A stretch of DNA of 64,000 nucleotides from Dehalobacter sp. DCM (GCF_024972775.1 NZ_CP092282.1:868001-932000); one strand, 5' to 3'. Shown: positions 52,972-61,389, counted from the first letter of the stretch. Translations and numbers: made by a program. The notes: generated from the sequence alone by a model not told the origin.

Positions 52972-53964
52972 ATGTCCAAGTTAAAACTTAAAGTGATGGA
53001 ACCGAAGAGTCATGATCCATGGCTAAACCTGGCAATAGAAGAATATTTACTTCAGGCCAAAGCATCGGAAGAAATTATCCTTCTACTCTGGCAAAATGCG
53101 AAGACAATTGTTATTGGCGCGAATCAGAATCCTTGGAAAGAATGCAACATCGGTCTTTTAGAAGAAAACGAAGGTAAGCTGGCTCGCAGGATTTCAGGAG
53201 GCGGTGCTGTTTACCATGATCTGGGAAACTTGAACTTCAGCTTTTTAATGGATCAGTCCGATTACAATTTGGCAAGGCAACTTAAAATTATCACGGACGC
53301 CCTGGTGGAGCATCAGGTTATCGCTGAATTTAAGGGCAGAAACGACATTCTGGCTGACGGGAAAAAATTCTCCGGAAATGCGTTTTACCAAAGCGGCAAT
53401 AAAGCTTTGCACCATGGAACTCTCTTAGTTAATTGTGATTTCTCAGAAATGACCAAGTATTTGCAGGTTTCAGAGAAGAAAATTCAATCGAAAGGCATTG
53501 ACTCGATCAGCGCCAGGGTCATTAATCTCAGAGAATTGAATCCAAACATAACAATCAACGGTTTAATAGAGAGCATCAAGAAGCTGTTTGCCATGAGTTA
53601 CGGAGAAAATTATGTCCAAATGACTGAGAATGAACTCGACGCGGACAAATTAGACGTAATCTATCAAAGAAATCGTTCTTGGGAGTGGCGATTCGGAGAT
53701 ACTCCCGAATGCCAAATATCTTTTTCCAACCGCTTTTCGTGGGGAGAGCTCGACATTAACTTAAATGTCGATAAAGGGTTGATCAACGATATTCGAATAT
53801 ATTCCGACGCCATCGATGTTCGTCTGGTGGAAACGATAAAAGAACTTTTCATTGGCTTGCCGTTAGATGCTGCCGTTATCCAAAAAAAGTATAAAGATTA
53901 TACGGGGGAGCAAGCGTACAAGGATGTCATCAACTGGTTTATTAAAGAAGTCAATCATTATTAA
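52972..53964 (+). CDS. lplA: Lipoate-protein ligase LplA-like
   Basis: LplA attaches free lipoate to carrier lysines via lipoyl-AMP. The ligase signature is LARRISGGGAVYHDLGNLNF, followed by GRNDILADGKKFSGNAFYQ and the lipoyl-binding LHHGTLLVN. The 330 residues include the C-terminal accessory domain. It lies 14 nt after carrier 3, so the cluster brings its own modifying enzyme. Confidence 0.94.
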   Translation: MSKLKLKVMEPKSHDPWLNLAIEEYLLQAKASEEIILLLWQNAKTIVIGANQNPWKECNIGLLEENEGKLARRISGGGAVYHDLGNLNFSFLMDQSDYNLARQLKIITDALVEHQVIAEFKGRNDILADGKKFSGNAFYQSGNKALHHGTLLVNCDFSEMTKYLQVSEKKIQSKGIDSISARVINLRELNPNITINGLIESIKKLFAMSYGENYVQMTENELDADKLDVIYQRNRSWEWRFGDTPECQISFSNRFSWGELDINLNVDKGLINDIRIYSDAIDVRLVETIKELFIGLPLDAAVIQKKYKDYTGEQAYKDVINWFIKEVNHY

Positions 53965-54055
53965 GCCAGTAATATAGTGAGCGCTGATCAACAAGTAAAA
54001 CGAATTTGTTTCTGTTGCTGAGAGTTTTAAAATTGGGGTTAAGGAGGAGGCGGCA

Positions 54056-54304
54056 TTGCCGCTGACTACGAAGATGGTGAAAAATTGTTCGAACTGCGGG
54101 TTGGGAATTCCTCAGTCTGACGGCCAAATAAGCTGTTTTAAGTATAGAACTTTAAATAAGGACGATGAAGATAAAACTTCCTGTCTATTTCATATCGAAA
54201 CAGTGCTGGAGGATGGTGTTCCCTTGCTTCCTATGCAGCATTTATTGTTAAAGGAAGTAGAAATAAAGCAACGCGGCATGATAGGCCCATTGGGACCAAA
54301 CTGA
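54056..54304 (+). CDS. Small Cys-containing protein (82 aa)
   Basis: An 82-residue protein, TTG start after AAGGAGGAGGCGGCA. NCSNCGLGI and ISCFKYRTLN and KTSCLFHIET give four cysteines (CxxC, then two single) that could bind zinc or a cluster. I recognise no family. It lies between lplA and the radical SAM gene, so it could be a partner or substrate of the latter. Confidence 0.7.
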   Translation: MPLTTKMVKNCSNCGLGIPQSDGQISCFKYRTLNKDDEDKTSCLFHIETVLEDGVPLLPMQHLLLKEVEIKQRGMIGPLGPN

Positions 54305-54397
54305 TTTTGTATGCAATTTTTTATTAGCGCCCTAGCTTGATATTGACAATAAAGGACAGTGCTTAATTAAACAAGTTGAGTCGTTGGAGGATAATAA

Positions 54398-55822
54398 ATG
54401 AATAAAGAAATTCTCGAGAAAGTGACGCGCTCAGTAGAAAACATAGGGGGAGCAGGGGATCAAGGGTGTGCCTGCATGTCAGATTTCCTTACTGATCCAA
54501 GTATATGGGTTGCTTATGATGTTTTTAAAGACTTAGATGTTAAAGATGACTGGAAGTCAAACGTGTTAAATCAAAACAAAGAATATTACATCCCTGTGGG
54601 TGACAATAATCAGCCTGTTTTATCAGAAGAACTGATTATGAGGTTGGGATTGGAAGGGGCATCTTCAGTACGTGTCGTCATCCATGAGAATAAAATAGAA
54701 CTCTACCCCAATATCCACAGTCTGTCCAAGTTATATATTGAACCAACGTCAAAATGTAATCTGGGCTGTCAGACCTGTATCCGTAATACATGGGAAGAAC
54801 CGTTAGGCTCAATGGGCCGGGATGTCTTTGATAAGTTGCTCGAACAGCTCAAAGAGTTTAAGACTTTGAGGACCGTTATGTTTGGCGGTTTTGGGGAACC
54901 AACGTTTCATAAAGACATACTCTATATGATTGCCAGTGTCAAATCTCTCGGTCTCAATGTCGAATTAGTGACAAATGGGACATTGTTGAATGAGGAAATG
55001 GCAAAAGGACTTATTGCCAGCGGACTTGATACGTTATGGGTTTCCTTTGACGGAACAAGTGCGGATAAATTTAATGATATCCGGGAGGGAGCCAGTTTTG
55101 AAGCGGTCGTTCAAAATCTGATCCGATTAAAACAGCTCAATTACGAGAGACCTCATCCGATGAAAGTTGGTATTGCTTTTGTTGTCATGAAAAAAAACAT
55201 TGATGAACTGAGCAATCTTGGGGCTCTGGCCAAAAGGGTCGGAGCACAGATGGTATCTGTGAGCAATGTGATTCCTTATAGCAGGGACATGGTAGAACAG
55301 ATGGTGTGTGATTTGGATGTTGAAAAAGTTCATCAGACAAATTACCTGGGTTCTGTACCAGTTAACATCCCGATCATCGATAAAACAGAGCTGACAAAAC
55401 AGCCGTTATATGAGCTATTTCGGGACAACAATAACATCAGTATCATGAAAAACAAAGTTGGGGCAGAAATCGAAAGCTGCAGATTCATCAAAGAAAGATG
55501 CACCTTTGTTCGTTGGGACGGAAAAGTCAGTCCGTGCATGGGGTTGCTTCATTCCTATAAAACTTATGTCGGAATAGCTAAAACCGAAAGGGAGATTTTA
55601 CATTATGCCATCGGGGATATCCGGGAAAAGAAACTCACAGAAATCTGGGACTCCAAGGAGTATCATGCATTCAGAGAAAAGGTTGATACATTTGATTTCT
55701 CACCCTGCCTCAAATGCTCCATCTGTGATCTGGCTGAGAAAAATGAAGAAGACTGTTTCGGGAATACCTTCCCGACCTGCGGCGGGTGTCTTTGGGGACA
55801 GGGAGTCATTCAGTGCCCGTAA
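54398..55822 (+). CDS. Radical SAM/SPASM-domain enzyme
   Basis: A 474-residue radical SAM protein. The [4Fe-4S] motif CNLGCQTC is at residues 120-127 and MFGGFGEPTFHKD is the AdoMet-binding GGE region. The C-terminus carries a SPASM-type set (CRFIKERC, SPCMG, CLKCSICDLAEKNEEDC, CGGC). The closest known groups are the cofactor-modifying proteins of tungsten aldehyde oxidoreductases and peptide-modifying SPASM enzymes. No aldehyde oxidoreductase gene is in the window. An N-terminal GAGDQGCACMSD segment has two further cysteines. Confidence 0.88.
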   Translation: MNKEILEKVTRSVENIGGAGDQGCACMSDFLTDPSIWVAYDVFKDLDVKDDWKSNVLNQNKEYYIPVGDNNQPVLSEELIMRLGLEGASSVRVVIHENKIELYPNIHSLSKLYIEPTSKCNLGCQTCIRNTWEEPLGSMGRDVFDKLLEQLKEFKTLRTVMFGGFGEPTFHKDILYMIASVKSLGLNVELVTNGTLLNEEMAKGLIASGLDTLWVSFDGTSADKFNDIREGASFEAVVQNLIRLKQLNYERPHPMKVGIAFVVMKKNIDELSNLGALAKRVGAQMVSVSNVIPYSRDMVEQMVCDLDVEKVHQTNYLGSVPVNIPIIDKTELTKQPLYELFRDNNNISIMKNKVGAEIESCRFIKERCTFVRWDGKVSPCMGLLHSYKTYVGIAKTEREILHYAIGDIREKKLTEIWDSKEYHAFREKVDTFDFSPCLKCSICDLAEKNEEDCFGNTFPTCGGCLWGQGVIQCP

Positions 55823-55865
55823 TAAAAATAAGTAAAAACAAAAGTTAAAATTATAGGAGATAGAA

Positions 55866-57032
55866 ATGGACGTTAAAAAAATACCGTTAATTCTTGGACT
55901 AGCTGGCTTTGTTGTTATGGCAGATAATTGGGTCGTATCACCGATTTTGCCTTCGATTGCGGGAGATATTGGAGTCGATGTTGCCCGGGCGGCACTGATT
56001 ATTACCGCCTATATGATCCCTTTCGGTTTGTTCCAATTAATCTTTGGATACTTGGCAGATAGGTTTGGCAAGAGGCAAGTGGTCAGCTTTTCTATGGTCA
56101 TCTTTACGGTTGCGACAGCGCTTTGCTCTCTGGCTACCGGATTGACTGATCTATCGATATATCGGTTCTTGACAGGAACCTTCGCTGCTTCCATCATGCC
56201 GATTTCAATGGCTTTGATTGGCGATCTCTTTCCGATGCAGGAACGTCATGCTGCTATTGGGACTTTCATGGGAATCGCCATGCTGGGGCAGGGCGCAAGT
56301 ATGCTGCTCGGCGGTTCAATTGCCTATTTCTTTAATTGGCGGGGTGTTTTTGCTGTCTATGCTTTTATAGCCATTATCGTCACGGCACTTTTACTGACGA
56401 CCGGCAAAAAAATTCCATCAGAAAAAGGCCGCGCCATCAAAAAGGAAGAGCTCCTCAAGCCCTATAGTGATGTTTTGAGTAAACCGCGCCATTTAATCAT
56501 TTATCTGATGGTCATTTTTGAAGGATTCTTTCTGGCTGGTATTTTCTCATTTCTTGGTGCCTTTATCAAAGTTACCTATGGTTTTAATAACTTTTTGATC
56601 GGCGTGGTCATGACCTTATTCGGCATAATGGCAGTAGCCGGCAGCCGTTTATCTGGAAAAGCGGTCCCGAAATTCGGACGTAAGAAAACAATAGCGATTG
56701 GACTTGCCTTGACCGTGATTAGCGCTCTATTTTTTTCAGTATTAGGTAATATTCTCGGTGTTTTCATTATTGGAATTGGGCTCTTCGGCTTTGGCCAAAT
56801 GTTTGCTCACTCGACATTCTTAACAATCGCTACCGGATTCTCAGAAAAATGGCGGGGAGTCGCCATGTCGTTTATGCCATTTTGTATGATGGGCGGCGGT
56901 GGTCTGGGGACAGCATTTGGCAGCACCATTGTCGGCAATCAGAGTTACACCCTGCTTTTCATCCTGTACGGTATCGGGCTGACTCTGTTGACCTTAGCTG
57001 TAATGATTAGTAAAAATGATCTTTTTGCCTGA
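55866..57032 (+). CDS. MFS exporter, paralogue of the one at 38409
   Basis: A 388-residue 12-helix major facilitator. LGLAGFVVMADNWVVSPILP and AALIITAYMIPFGLFQ match the protein encoded at 38409-39602 over long stretches. GYLADRFGKRQVV is motif A. It starts 43 nt after the radical SAM gene and is likely part of the same operon, perhaps exporting its product or a thiol-metalloid adduct (inference). Confidence 0.87.
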   Translation: MDVKKIPLILGLAGFVVMADNWVVSPILPSIAGDIGVDVARAALIITAYMIPFGLFQLIFGYLADRFGKRQVVSFSMVIFTVATALCSLATGLTDLSIYRFLTGTFAASIMPISMALIGDLFPMQERHAAIGTFMGIAMLGQGASMLLGGSIAYFFNWRGVFAVYAFIAIIVTALLLTTGKKIPSEKGRAIKKEELLKPYSDVLSKPRHLIIYLMVIFEGFFLAGIFSFLGAFIKVTYGFNNFLIGVVMTLFGIMAVAGSRLSGKAVPKFGRKKTIAIGLALTVISALFFSVLGNILGVFIIGIGLFGFGQMFAHSTFLTIATGFSEKWRGVAMSFMPFCMMGGGGLGTAFGSTIVGNQSYTLLFILYGIGLTLLTLAVMISKNDLFA

Positions 57033-57147
57033 ACATTTAGAAGAAAATGGTACTATTTCTATCAGACATTGCGTTATAATAATTTTGACACATAAGTTAT
57101 GAAAATATTTTTCAAAATAAAAACAAATAGGGAGGACAAAGGTAATT

Positions 57148-57471
57148 ATGAGAATGCTTGCTGAATTGTTTCCGGAATTTGCTCAAAAACTGGACGAAAT
57201 CGATGAGTTGTATAAGGAGAAACGTCTGATCGACGAGAAAACCTATCAGTTTATCTGCTTTGCCGTATCGATCAAAGCCCGTTCCAAACCGTGTGTGATT
57301 AAGCATTATAAAGGCGCCTTGGATGCGGGAGCAACCCCGCGTGAACTAGCGTACATTTTCGCACTGGTTATGAGAGAAGCCGCAGGTGCTGACGACTGCT
57401 GGACGCATGACGTTCTAGGGGATTGGACAGAGATTGTGGCCGGTAATGTCGACTGCGGCTGTCAGAAATAA
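57148..57471 (+). CDS. Carboxymuconolactone decarboxylase/AhpD-like protein
   Basis: A 107-residue AhpD-like helical protein. SKPCVIKHYKGALDAGATPRELA corresponds to the CxxCxxxHxxxAxxAGAT motif, but the first Cys is Ser, so only one redox Cys and the His remain. A C-terminal CGCQK adds two cysteines. AhpD proteins of other bacteria accept electrons from lipoyl proteins, which is notable beside a lipoyl cluster. ATG follows AGGGAGGACAAAGGTAATT. Confidence 0.85.
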   Translation: MRMLAELFPEFAQKLDEIDELYKEKRLIDEKTYQFICFAVSIKARSKPCVIKHYKGALDAGATPRELAYIFALVMREAAGADDCWTHDVLGDWTEIVAGNVDCGCQK

Positions 57472-57566
57472 GTTTTGTTGCCATTGCTCAAAAAATCGCA
57501 TCTAAAAATATATAGGACTTTAGCATCAGTTAATCTAAAATCAATATTAAGCGGACTTTCAATACG

Positions 57567-57607
57567 AGCTTAGAAAAGTTATTTAGACTATTCTAAGCTT
57601 TTTTTCT
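57567..57607 (+). terminator. Terminator ending the lipoyl/SAM operon
   Basis: 9-bp stem AGCTTAGAA / TTCTAAGCT followed by TTTTTTT, about 95 nt after the AhpD-like gene. Confidence 0.85.
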
Positions 57608-57662
57608 TCGGCAAAAATCAGAAAAGGACTTAAAAATAGTTGACGAAAGCAACTAAAGTGGC

Positions 57663-57697
57663 ATACAATATAGTTGATTACGTCAACTATATTGTAT
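57663..57697. promoter_or_regulatory. MarR-type operator
   Basis: Perfect 15-bp arms ATACAATATAGTTGA / TCAACTATATTGTAT with a 5-nt spacer, just before the marR gene. A shorter AGTTG-N7-CAACT repeat lies at about 57640-57656. Confidence 0.8.
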
Positions 57698-57710
57698 GGT
57701 GGTTGGTCAA

Positions 57711-58160
57711 ATGGATAAAAGGATAAGGACTATTTATAATTTACTCCAAGAGCTTTCCTGGCAATTTGGAGATCATGGGTTTAATGGAGAATGTTGTGCT
57801 GATCTTTCCTTAGTCGAGTATATGGCATTGAAAAAAATTCTGAATACCAGAAGTATTCCTATTCAGGAGATTGGAATCGCTTTGAATTTTACAAAGAGTG
57901 GTGCCACTCGGATTATTGATCGCCTGGAGCAAAAGGGATATGTTATACGGGAACAATCGCCAAGTGATGGGCGCGTGTGCTGTGTAACGGTTACGCTCAG
58001 AGGCGTTGATACAATGACAAATATAATTGAGAGATATTCAGAATATGTACAAGGCATACTGAAAGAGTTCGAGCCTGAACAAATTGAACAAATCGAAAAT
58101 TCATTGGAAATGCTGGTTGCAGCAGTACAAAAAAATAAACCATTTGAATGCGGTTTCTGA
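57711..58160 (+). CDS. MarR-family regulator
   Basis: A 149-residue winged-helix regulator: LSLVEYMALKKILNTRSIPI, then the HTH SIPIQEIGIALNFTKSGATRIID and the wing KGYVIREQSPSDGRVCCVTVTLRG. Two adjacent cysteines in the wing (RVCCV) and two more upstream (ECC) might sense a thiol-reactive ligand. The ATG at 57711 follows the palindrome; the ATG at 57696 lies inside it and is rejected. It precedes a permease gene by 22 nt. Confidence 0.88.
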   Translation: MDKRIRTIYNLLQELSWQFGDHGFNGECCADLSLVEYMALKKILNTRSIPIQEIGIALNFTKSGATRIIDRLEQKGYVIREQSPSDGRVCCVTVTLRGVDTMTNIIERYSEYVQGILKEFEPEQIEQIENSLEMLVAAVQKNKPFECGF

Positions 58161-58182
58161 TAGCTGAAGGGAGGATACCATC

Positions 58183-59073
58183 TTGAACACGTTCATGGTC
58201 ACCCTGAAATATTTTATTACGATTATGGCGGAGCTCACGGTTCTTTTTATAGGAATCAGCACGATCATCGCCTTAGCGTTAATGTATATTCCTCAGGATA
58301 AATTAAAAAATTGGATGTCGAGTAAAGGTGTCTGGGGCAATATAATGGCGGTACTTTTTGGCGCTGTGACACCGTTCTGCGCATGTTCCACCGTACCTTT
58401 AACGCTTGGTTTTTTGCAGGCCGGGATTCCGTTCGGCACGGTAATGTCCTTTGTTATCGCCTCACCTTTAATGGACCCTCTTGTATTTTCATTGCTAACG
58501 GCATTTATGGGCTGGAAAGTGGCTGTTGGATTTCTGCTTCTGACATCTTTATTTGCGGTGGCTTTTGGAATGCTATTAGAAAAAATGGGCTGGGCAAATC
58601 AAGTCAAAAAAGTTCGCCTCAAGGAATCTGGCTACAGTACTGAAGTTGAGACAAAAGAATTTAAAGGTAGATTGAAAATGGCTTTTTTAAAAGCCTGGGG
58701 AGATTTTAAAGGCGTGTTTATCTATATGGTGGTTGGTGTCGCGATCGGAGCAGCGATCTATGGTTATATGCCAACGGATCTTCTAGCAAAAGTGGCCGGA
58801 CCCGATAATCCGTTTGCTGTTCTTGTCGTCGCGTTGATCGGCATGCCGTTATATATTCGGGTAGAATCTGCAATCCCTATCGGTCTTGCCTTGCTTGGAA
58901 AAGGGGCCAGTATTGGTGCTGTCATCGCCTTCATTATTAGCGGGGCGGGTATTGCTATCCCTGAGTTATCTATGCTGGCAAGTGTATTTAAGAAAAAAAT
59001 CATTATCGCTTTTGTTATTATTGTTTTCGTTACCGCAGTCCTATCGGGATTGATTTTCAATATGCTTTTGTAA
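58183..59073 (+). CDS. Permease, ArsP/SO_0444 type, with CAC motif
   Basis: A 296-residue permease, the third with a CxC motif here: TPFCACSTVPLTLGFLQAG. The second-half repeat is IGMPLYIRVESAIPIGLALLG. It has about eight helices and is shorter than the other two. TTG 58183 has GAAGGGAGG upstream. Controlled probably by the MarR regulator, unlike its ArsR-linked paralogues. Confidence 0.87.
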   Translation: MNTFMVTLKYFITIMAELTVLFIGISTIIALALMYIPQDKLKNWMSSKGVWGNIMAVLFGAVTPFCACSTVPLTLGFLQAGIPFGTVMSFVIASPLMDPLVFSLLTAFMGWKVAVGFLLLTSLFAVAFGMLLEKMGWANQVKKVRLKESGYSTEVETKEFKGRLKMAFLKAWGDFKGVFIYMVVGVAIGAAIYGYMPTDLLAKVAGPDNPFAVLVVALIGMPLYIRVESAIPIGLALLGKGASIGAVIAFIISGAGIAIPELSMLASVFKKKIIIAFVIIVFVTAVLSGLIFNMLL

Positions 59074-59113
59074 GCATATTAAAATATAGATTAAAGCAAA
59101 GGAGTCATGTTTT

Positions 59114-59281
59114 ATGAAAAACGAAGATGAAAAAAAGGGCCTCTTTGGTCTTTTTGCCGGAGGTAACAAAAACAAGAAGGATTCATGTTGCTGCTGTAAT
59201 TACGAAATAGAAGAGATTAGCGATGAAAATGACGATACCAAGCAAGAGTCATCAAAAGAGGATAAGGATAGTTCTGACTGA
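59114..59281 (+). CDS. Mini-protein with four consecutive cysteines (55 aa)
   Basis: A 55-residue protein with start ATG 59114 after AAAGGAGTCATGTTTT. It has a Lys-rich N-terminal half with GLFGLFAGG, then SCCCCNY, then a highly acidic tail. The CCCC motif is suited to binding a soft metal or metalloid. It lies 40 nt after the CAC permease and before a terminator, so it is probably co-expressed. No family recognised. Confidence 0.7.
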   Translation: MKNEDEKKGLFGLFAGGNKNKKDSCCCCNYEIEEISDENDDTKQESSKEDKDSSD

Positions 59282-59305
59282 CAGCAGACAAAATGTTAAG
59301 CAATC

Positions 59306-59347
59306 AAAAAACCTTAGACATATACCAATAGTCTAAGGTTTTTTCAA
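59306..59347 (+). terminator. Terminator after the permease/mini-protein operon
   Basis: 14-bp stem AAAAAACCTTAGAC-type / GTCTAAGGTTTTTT, 11-nt loop. Between it and the TTG at 59516 there is only leader sequence. Confidence 0.85.
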
Positions 59348-59515
59348 CAGCATATTGTTAACTTATATCTACAGTTATATAATGGAGGTCATAATTATAT
59401 CATTATATGATTATGTGTTTGGGGCAAAGCTATATTAATGGCTCACTTATATCAAGCCCTTACTGTTAACACATTGGTTTCGATATTAATGACTTCGAAT
59501 GAGGAGGTGTTAATT

Positions 59516-60661
59516 TTGGGAATTTATTTGGACAATGCCGCAACATCATTCCCTAAGCCTCAAGCTGTTATTCAATCAATGGTTGATTTTATGATTGAAA
59601 ATGGCTGCACATCCGGTCGCGGCGCTTATGAAAAGGCAATTGAAGCTGACAGTCGCATTTATCAAAGCCGTAAGGCGATTGCTCGTTTGTTTAATTTTAA
59701 TGATCCAAAAAAGGTTATTTTTACGTCCAATGTAACGGAATCATTGAATTTGGCGATCAAAGGGATCCTAAAAAAGGGTGATCATGTCATTGTCAGTAGC
59801 CTAGAACACAACGGCGTATGGCGGTGCGTTAAAACAATGGAAAGAGACTTAGGAATCCGTATTTCCAAAATACCGTGTTCTGCGGAAGGCTATACACTAG
59901 CAAGAGATTTAGAAAAGCTGATCCGTGAAAATACCGCTTTAGTCGTCATGACGCATGCTTCAAATGTTCTTGGTACCATTCAGCCTATTGCGGAAATTGG
60001 CCAAATTTGCAGACAATACCGTATTCCGTTTCTGGTTGATGCGGCACAAACCGCCGGGGCTCACTACATTGATGTCGTAAAGGATCAAATTGATTTGTTA
60101 GCTTTTACCGGGCATAAAAGTTTGTTAGGACCAATGGGAATAGGCGGTCTCCTTATTAATTGGGAAGGAGATATTTGTCCGCTTAAATCTGGCGGAACAG
60201 GCGGTGATTCCGCCTATGAGTATCAACCGGATTATTATCCGAACAAATTGGAAACCGGTACTTTAAACGTTCCGGGAATTATCGGTCTGCATGAAGGGAT
60301 AAAATTCATCGAAAAGGAAGGTCTGGACAAGATCAGGAAGAAAGACGCTGAACTAGCGGATTATGCGCTGGCGAGATTAAAAGAAGTTGATGATATTATC
60401 CTGTACGGTCCTCAAGACAGCGGCAAAATAATCGGAGTCATTTCTTTTAATTTAAAAAGTAAAGCCTGTGAGCAAATTGCTTATGAATTGGATCAAAATT
60501 TTGGCATCATGATCCGCGCCGGGTTACATTGCGCCCCGAGCGCCCACCAAATCATAGGCACTGAAAAATCAGGGACTTGCCGAATCGGGATAGGTTATTT
60601 TAATGAAAAACAAGATATCGATCAGTTAGTTGAAGCCCTAAAATCAATCAGTATAAATTGA
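59516..60661 (+). CDS. Cysteine desulfurase-like aminotransferase (class V)
   Basis: A PLP enzyme of 381 residues. GIYLDNAATSFPKPQAV is the N-terminus, VIVSSLEHNGVWRCV and VDAAQTAGAHYIDV follow, and the PLP lysine is in FTGHKSLLGPMGIGG. RAGLHCAPSAHQIIGT holds the catalytic Cys loop. It belongs to the group annotated as cysteine desulfurase/selenocysteine lyase. TTG 59516 with GAGGAGGTG upstream gives the normal N-terminus. Confidence 0.88.
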   Translation: MGIYLDNAATSFPKPQAVIQSMVDFMIENGCTSGRGAYEKAIEADSRIYQSRKAIARLFNFNDPKKVIFTSNVTESLNLAIKGILKKGDHVIVSSLEHNGVWRCVKTMERDLGIRISKIPCSAEGYTLARDLEKLIRENTALVVMTHASNVLGTIQPIAEIGQICRQYRIPFLVDAAQTAGAHYIDVVKDQIDLLAFTGHKSLLGPMGIGGLLINWEGDICPLKSGGTGGDSAYEYQPDYYPNKLETGTLNVPGIIGLHEGIKFIEKEGLDKIRKKDAELADYALARLKEVDDIILYGPQDSGKIIGVISFNLKSKACEQIAYELDQNFGIMIRAGLHCAPSAHQIIGTEKSGTCRIGIGYFNEKQDIDQLVEALKSISIN

Positions 60662-60676
60662 CACGTTATTAAAGGG

Positions 60677-61204
60677 GTGTTTACTATTTACCTGGAAAAG
60701 ATCCAAATTACATTTATCGAACCGTGTACAGCCGATATTCAAAAAATGAGGTTTAAGGCAAAATTTTCGAGAGATATTGCCGGCATCTTGCCCTTTTTAA
60801 ACCGGCGGCTAAAGTCGGGGCAATACAATGATCAAGCAAAAACCCTGACCTACAATCAAGGTATTATGATGATTACCATTCAGCGGGATACTTTGGCAGT
60901 TGCTAAAATCGTTAATGAGTCTGAAGCTTATGAAATGAGTGATTATATTAAGGATCTCATCAACGAAACATACGAGATGAAAGACTCACTAATACCTTTG
61001 TATGAGCAACGTAAGAAGCCATCTGCTCTCGAAATTTATAAATATTTACCTAAAACGAATTGTAAAATGTGTGGAGAGTTATCTTGTATGGCTTTTGCTG
61101 CCAAGCTCATAGCTTCAACAAAGAATATTGAGTTATGCACTTCTCTATTCAATAAGGATAAAAAGGATAACGTGCAAGAAATTAGAGGACTATTGGATTT
61201 TTAA
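60677..61204 (+). CDS. Fe-S protein with PF04060-type cluster domain
   Basis: A 175-residue protein. The C-terminal part has KTNCKMCGELSCMAFAAKL with a fourth Cys at NIELC, the C-x2-C-x4-C-x16-C pattern of the putative [4Fe-4S] domain also found in the acetyl-CoA pathway corrinoid Fe-S protein. The N-terminal 110 residues are unassigned. GTG 60677 follows AAAGGG. It lies 15 nt after the desulfurase-like gene, so sulfur from that enzyme could feed its cluster (inference). Confidence 0.8.
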   Translation: MFTIYLEKIQITFIEPCTADIQKMRFKAKFSRDIAGILPFLNRRLKSGQYNDQAKTLTYNQGIMMITIQRDTLAVAKIVNESEAYEMSDYIKDLINETYEMKDSLIPLYEQRKKPSALEIYKYLPKTNCKMCGELSCMAFAAKLIASTKNIELCTSLFNKDKKDNVQEIRGLLDF

Positions 61205-61389
61205 CTAATTACATTTGATTATTGTCATATAATTTAATATGAATTTCTAAGCTCACCAACTATACGAATCAACGGAACGACATTTCTTTAAATGTTACTG
61301 AAACTTCTTGTAAGGACTGCGGAGATAATTGCAGAGACTCTGTAGATTGTAGATCCTGGGTTTATTAGGTGTTGAACATGATTCTTCTA

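Noticed and set aside
54398-55822. Partner of a tungsten aldehyde:ferredoxin oxidoreductase
   Set aside because: The family resemblance exists but no aldehyde oxidoreductase or molybdopterin gene lies nearby, so I kept the general SPASM call.
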